A stretch of 64,000 nucleotides of DNA. Source: Acanthornis magna (lineage: Eukaryota > Chordata > Aves > Passeriformes > Acanthizidae). Numbering within the stretch: position 1 is the stretch's first letter; the number at the start of each line of letters is the position of its first letter. The notes beneath the pieces are model-generated. The model was not told where the DNA came from. It was given only the letters and a program-made list of their open reading frames with translations, and searched no databases. The DNA lies in the NCBI GenBank assembly GCA_036785705.1, contig JAWUZG010000018.1, positions 7,475,501-7,539,500 of the forward strand, in the 5' to 3' direction. Below, piece after piece: positions 59,430 to 64,000 of the stretch. A program made the translations under genes and the position numbers.

Positions 59430-61040
59430 AATATTAGGGTGACTTTATCACACGTTATATTTTATGTATGTTTTACAGCAGCCTGCAAAAGGAGATCATG
59501 GACCTTGCTAAGAGTCCTCTTGTATGATACAAGCTTTTCTGTTTTCAAGTGTTTTAATCCACGTTCTGGAAAAAAATAATTATATGACCTGTATGTATAT
59601 GCTGACAGAGAAGATATTCACTATAAGCCTTTACATCCAGAAAGTGCATGGATCAATGAATCTTTATTTTTAAAAGGTAGGGTAATTAAAATAATAGATT
59701 TATGTTTTTAAAAGAGACATGTTTTTGCAAATTGCAGTAGCGTTTGCATGGAAATGATCAGACAAAAAATCCCTCCTGAAATTGTAATGGGTGAAAAGAT
59801 TCTTGTTACAGTAGATTACTACAAACAAAACCCAAAGCATTTACTGCCAGCCTGCTAAACAGAGCAGGAGGAAAATTACACAGGCTGACATTCAGAGTTT
59901 GGTTACAGGCCTGTAAAGCTGAAATAAGGGCAGTTAAATCTCCAGAACTGGGGTAACTCCCAAACTAGTGAGAAATATTTCTGTCTTCTCTGAAGATCAT
60001 GAGCAGTGCTTATGTTTGATTACTGACATCTCTGCATTGAGAGAAAAACAATCACTGTCTTTGGGCTTGTGGGGATTTGTGCTGGGCTGTTTCTGTCATG
60101 TATCAGGGCATCTGATCAGATTTGCACACAGATTGCCATTCAAGCAGACATGTTACACTAAAATTTTAGCTCCTTTCAATTTCACTATAGTACCTTTGAA
60201 GTAATACGAATATGGTGAGATGCAATGGAAGGCAGAATTTGCTTCCTTAGGTGGAAATATAAGATATTCCATCAGACGTGTTGAATACAACACTTCACCC
60301 TAAAAGCATTTTCTCTCTTGAAGTTTCTTTACACTTCAGCAGTAAGCAGTGGCTTCTAGGACCTCCCAGCAGGTTGATATGGGTTTTCTCTCACAAAAAT
60401 GTGTACTTCCCTGAGTCACTACTTTCTCCTTTTGTTCCATTTTTGCAGGAAGGAGAGCTAGAGAGAAGCCATTAGAGAGGGGCTAACCCTTGAAAAGGCT
60501 CAGGAGTCCATTCTCTCCTCTAATAGCCAGCCCTGGGAATAAATTCCACTCAGAAGTAAAACTATTGTCTAGAAAGATGAGACCTAAAATGACCTAATTT
60601 CTACTATAATGAAAATAAATGTAATAGAAAGTTATAAAAAAACCCCAAAAAACAAACAAAAAAAAACCCCCAACCCCCCCCCCCAAAACCAAACTAAAAC
60701 TGTTCTATAATTTTTAGCAACTTTTCTAGTATCCTGATACATAGCTTGCCCCATATTTGATTTATACTTTTCTTGCCTATGAAGCCTTGTCCTATTAGAA
60801 AACAAAACCTGCTAAAACAATCACACCTATTCAAAGTACCTCTGGAAACCTGCTTATTGAAGAAAACTGGATTTGATTTTGTTGGATTTAAAACCTGATT
60901 TATCATTTTTAAAAAAATGAAGTTCCATACCTCACTGACAGTTTTCTATAGCAAATTAGAGGCTTGTTTTAATTTCTTCTGTGATGGGATGCAGCATGAA
61001 TAATTTTCATGACTGAACAACAACATGCATGGATGACACC
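59430..61040. other. Non-coding with C/A-rich tract
   Basis: AT-rich sequence. Simple A/C tract at 60,635-60,690. No gene, splice or repeat family was recognised. Confidence 0.55.
60635..60690. repeat. A/C-rich simple tract, G-run on minus strand
   Basis: C-runs of 4 (60643-60646), 5 (60667-60671) and 11 (60674-60684) are separated by A-runs. The minus strand therefore carries G11-TT-G5 and a distant G4, enough guanines for a G-quadruplex using the long run. Confidence 0.85.
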
Positions 61041-61044
61041 TTAA

Positions 61045-61185
61045 TTTCTGTGTGCTCCAGTTTCTGCATCTGTAAAACAGGAAGTTTTATCTTTCAAGAT
61101 GTTTTGAGATCTACTGTGCACAGAGATATTTGAGAATGTACCACTGTAATGATAATTAATATATTATTGATAATAAATTCAGGTG
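61045..61185 (-). repeat. Possible MIR/CORE-SINE-like relic, reversed
   Basis: CTCCAGTTTCTGCATCTGTA followed by AAACAGGAAG, then TTTTGAGATCTACTGTGCAC and a TAATAATTA-type tail follow the reverse complement of MIR-type SINEs ('cagtttcc...atctgtaaaa' onward). Word order and spacing fit better than in the other candidate relics. Confidence 0.45.
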
Positions 61186-61189
61186 TTCC

Positions 61190-64000
61190 AACTGCTGTCT
61201 GTGCTAAACCTGATAAAAAAGGTGCTGTTCTATGATGCTGTCAGAACTCTGCTAGAAGTACAGTCTTTTAACGAAGTTGCCTTCCTGAGCACTTGTGGGC
61301 ACAAGATTCTGGCACTGTCTGTGCTGTGTTTTAGCAGCACAGTTTGCAGAGCTGGCTAGAGCTTGCACATTCCACAGCCTAGCTTTTTGGGCTAAGTCGC
61401 AAGGATGTGGGAAGTCTTCACGGTGTCTTCTCAACATTTACAGGCAGCTTTAGTGTCCTGATACCTACAGCCACCACGTTTCCATGGCACTTTCTGTGTT
61501 TCCATGTCTCCTGTTGGTACTTTCATGGCCTGAGTGAAGTTTTCTGACAACAGCTACATGTTGGTGCCACAAAGGCAAATGTCATTCATGGCTCAGGTCC
61601 CTCCACATTACAGGCTTGGGCAAATCTCTTCTTTGCTCCAAAATAATGTTCTGGGATGATGATAACATTAAGGCAGGCAAGTGTGGTCTCAAGAATAGAA
61701 TCAAGCTTTGCTAAAATTGTGCAACAGGTATCCAAAGGTCCCAACTCCCTCCTGTGAAAATAGACACATTGATATGTTTTCTTGCCTGTTTCTCTTGTGT
61801 TCTTGTGCCTAGCAGTCAGCTAGAATGCGAAACTCCTTGTTCCCTCCCATTGGAAGTGAGATATTACAAATTCTGATGTTATTATTTTCGTATGTAAAGC
61901 CTGGCAACATCAATAGAGGGTACAATAACATCATTCTCTGGGACTCGGATGGGTAGCTGTATGTGCACACCAACACTTAAGGAGTAAAGTGTGGCTGAAG
62001 CTATCCTTGAGAGGCATTTCATCCTCTAAAAAGGATAAAGTTCCTTCTTTACGAAAGGAGTAACCTGGGTGCAGAAACACGGTTGTGGTTGCTGTTAAAT
62101 AAAACTTTCAAGGCTTTTGAACTCAGATCTGAATGGCAGTTGTGGGGACCTAGGCTCTTATGCAACTTCATTGCATCTGAAAATATTATGTATTTTTTAA
62201 TATGTTTATAGCTTTCTAACAGGGATTTTCTCAGTGTTGCTCTTATAACTTCCTGTCAAGGCTTAATTTACAGCATAATTTAGAAAATCTCAAGGGTTAT
62301 AATTTAGAAAATCTTGGTTTTTTAATAATACTTAAATAATTTTTTCTTGCCCCTTTCCTCCTTGCACCTTTTAATTTTCTACATATTTAAAAGCCTCTTT
62401 GGCCTCTCAACACGCAAACTCAAAGTTTAAAAGGAAAAACAATAAAGCAAGGCCCTCCTCCATTTGCAGGCAAATTTCCTCTAGTGTTTCAGAGCTCTAG
62501 GGGAAAATAAAGCACTTTAACATAGCGGCATACAATTCCATGCTCAATGTAAAGGCACTATCAGTGTAGTGTATACAAAGTGATAGTGTAGTGTCTGTTC
62601 CCTGAGGAAGAGTAGATAAAGTAATCTACCAACACAAATGGACTTCAAACAGTAGTTTTCTGCTAACAAAAACAAACACCACGTCCCAGATTAAGAAAGA
62701 AAAAAGTGAAAAAATTCTTTGCACTTCTCAGCTTTCCCCCAGGAATATTCTTCCTTCCTCTGAGTTCCATGTTGTCATGGAGAGTGATGTGTTAAGGTCT
62801 GTGAAACTGGCAGGCTGCTTACTTTCAATGTTTTAATTCACAACTAATGTCCACTAAGCAAAAGGAGGCTTTGTTACTGCTGCAAGAACAATAACTTTAC
62901 AGGGCAGACCTGGATGCAGAGTAGGAAATGTAGGCATCTTTCCCTGAAGAGTCCATATTTGCTCAGGTGCTTCAATTAAGTATTTCACTGAAAAAAGGCT
63001 CTCTGGTTTAAACTTGTAGATTACTCAAGAAGGGTTTCTTCCATGTTGATTCTGGATGAAATTACTGAAGGGGACAACCTTTAAAATTTGTGTCTGTATT
63101 TGACACCTTACAAGAGTCAATTGTTTGGAAGAGTTTGATTTGTCAATTGCTGTCAAATTACAATTTCAAAGGAATGACGAATTTCAAGGAACAACCAGAA
63201 GGGTTCAAGGTGTTTCCCTGTTTGAGGGAAAGATCTGAAAAACAGTTGTGAAAATGAAGAATCAAGTCAACACCGGAGAGCTGAGGAAAAATTTAGCTGA
63301 AAATAAAATGGCAGGCAAGAAATCAGAGAGAGGAAGAGCAGAAATTAGCAAGAAAATCAAGAAAGATCCCTACAGCCACATTCCTTTTCTTAAATACTGC
63401 TTAATTTTTAATCAGGTTGCTCACAAGAAAGATTCCAAAGCAACTACCATTACTATAAGATAAATATTTGGTATTTTCTCAAGTTTGATTACCTTCTTTC
63501 CTCTAATATGCTTATCTTGTTTTCATCCTGAGTTTTGTGGTGGTGACAGTGTCTTAAAATGCAAAATCCTAGGAAAACCAATAAAAAGCTTGCTTGCTAT
63601 CACATCAGATAAAAGCAACATTAAACTCTTAAAATGAAAACCATAAGATTATAGAATTAAATCTATAGAAAGTATATCTGTATCTGTACTGAGAACTCGA
63701 GAATATCTTATTTGAATGTATTGCTGAAAGTGCTGACCTGAATACATGTAAAAAGGCAGCATAAATTAGCTATTGATAGATTCCTTCAGTCCTCAGTGTA
63801 AATGCATGGAGTTTATAATCCAGTTTTTCATTTTTTAAGGTAATACTAAAAATAACTTAGTTGTAAATTTGTAGGATCAAGTCTAATAATCCCAGCTCTT
63901 CACTGGTGATATTGAAGAGTTTGTAGAAAATAAATTTGGCTAAATATTTTGGTAAAGATGTTATCTTCTTCCTTTCATCTAGAATACTCAGGGCTTCTGA
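61190..64000. other. Non-coding to the window end
   Basis: AT-rich sequence with no recognised repeat, exon or promoter. The lysine-rich 71-codon plus frame at 63248-63463 is unrecognised and probably spurious. Confidence 0.6.

Noticed and set aside
63248..63463. Lysine-rich 71-codon frame that looks superficially ribosomal or histone-like
   Set aside because: No matching motif; A-rich DNA gives lysine-rich frames.
1..64000. CRISPR arrays, tRNA, rRNA, snRNA genes, operons or intact endogenous viral genes
   Set aside because: No spaced identical repeats, no tRNA B-box-like GGTTCGAATCC, no recognised RNA gene start, and no gag, pol or env-like frame was seen on either strand.

Overview
The window looks like vertebrate nuclear DNA from a bird. 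The deciding evidence is several copies of CR1, the dominant avian LINE: 3' ends at 12,207, 29,534, 38,894 and 53,695, ending in ATTCTATGATT-type short repeats, with remnants of the ORF2 reverse-transcriptase C-terminus still readable in two of them. AT-rich sequence, sparse young repeats, short microsatellites and the absence of any bacterial-style gene packing agree with this. The species cannot be named from the sequence alone.

I found no protein-coding gene I can defend. The longest open frames (about 120-190 codons) lie in unrelated frames, often on both strands of the same GC-richer block, and none shows a recognisable domain apart from the CR1 fragments. The window is best read as intergenic or intronic sequence of a gene-poor region.

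Layout: 1-1.6 kb is a GC-richer block with AATAAA signals, possibly a 3' UTR from a gene to the left (weak). 1.8-2.1 kb is a small GC-rich island. 2-9.9 kb is featureless except for poly-pyrimidine tracts. 9.96-10.18 kb has a candidate terminal exon or retrocopy with a good splice acceptor, a 62-codon frame, AATAAA and an A-tract. 10.2-12.9 kb holds two blocks that read like conserved non-coding regulatory DNA around a CR1 scrap. 14.75-15.2 kb is a clear CpG island, the only promoter-like sequence here; on the minus strand it carries a possible first exon ending at a GTAAGC donor. 15.6 kb has a 20-bp perfect palindrome. 17.8-18.1 kb and 22.8-23.5 kb are homeodomain or nuclear-receptor motif clusters. 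24.3 kb has a p53-like site. 29.5-30.1 kb is a minus-strand CR1. 33.2 kb, 47.8 kb and 61.1 kb hold weak MIR/CORE-SINE-like relics. 35.1-35.2 kb holds a perfect 26-bp inverted repeat with a 49-nt loop that can itself form two small stems, and it is the most unusual object in the window. 52.96-53.70 kb is a mosaic CR1. 57.7-59.4 kb is a GC-richer block followed by an enhancer-like block.

How the parts may work together is inference: an orphan CpG-island promoter in a gene-poor tract with scattered TAAT-rich blocks fits the long-range regulatory landscape of a developmental gene outside the window. Conservation was not testable here, so every 'conserved-element-like' call rests on motif content and texture only.
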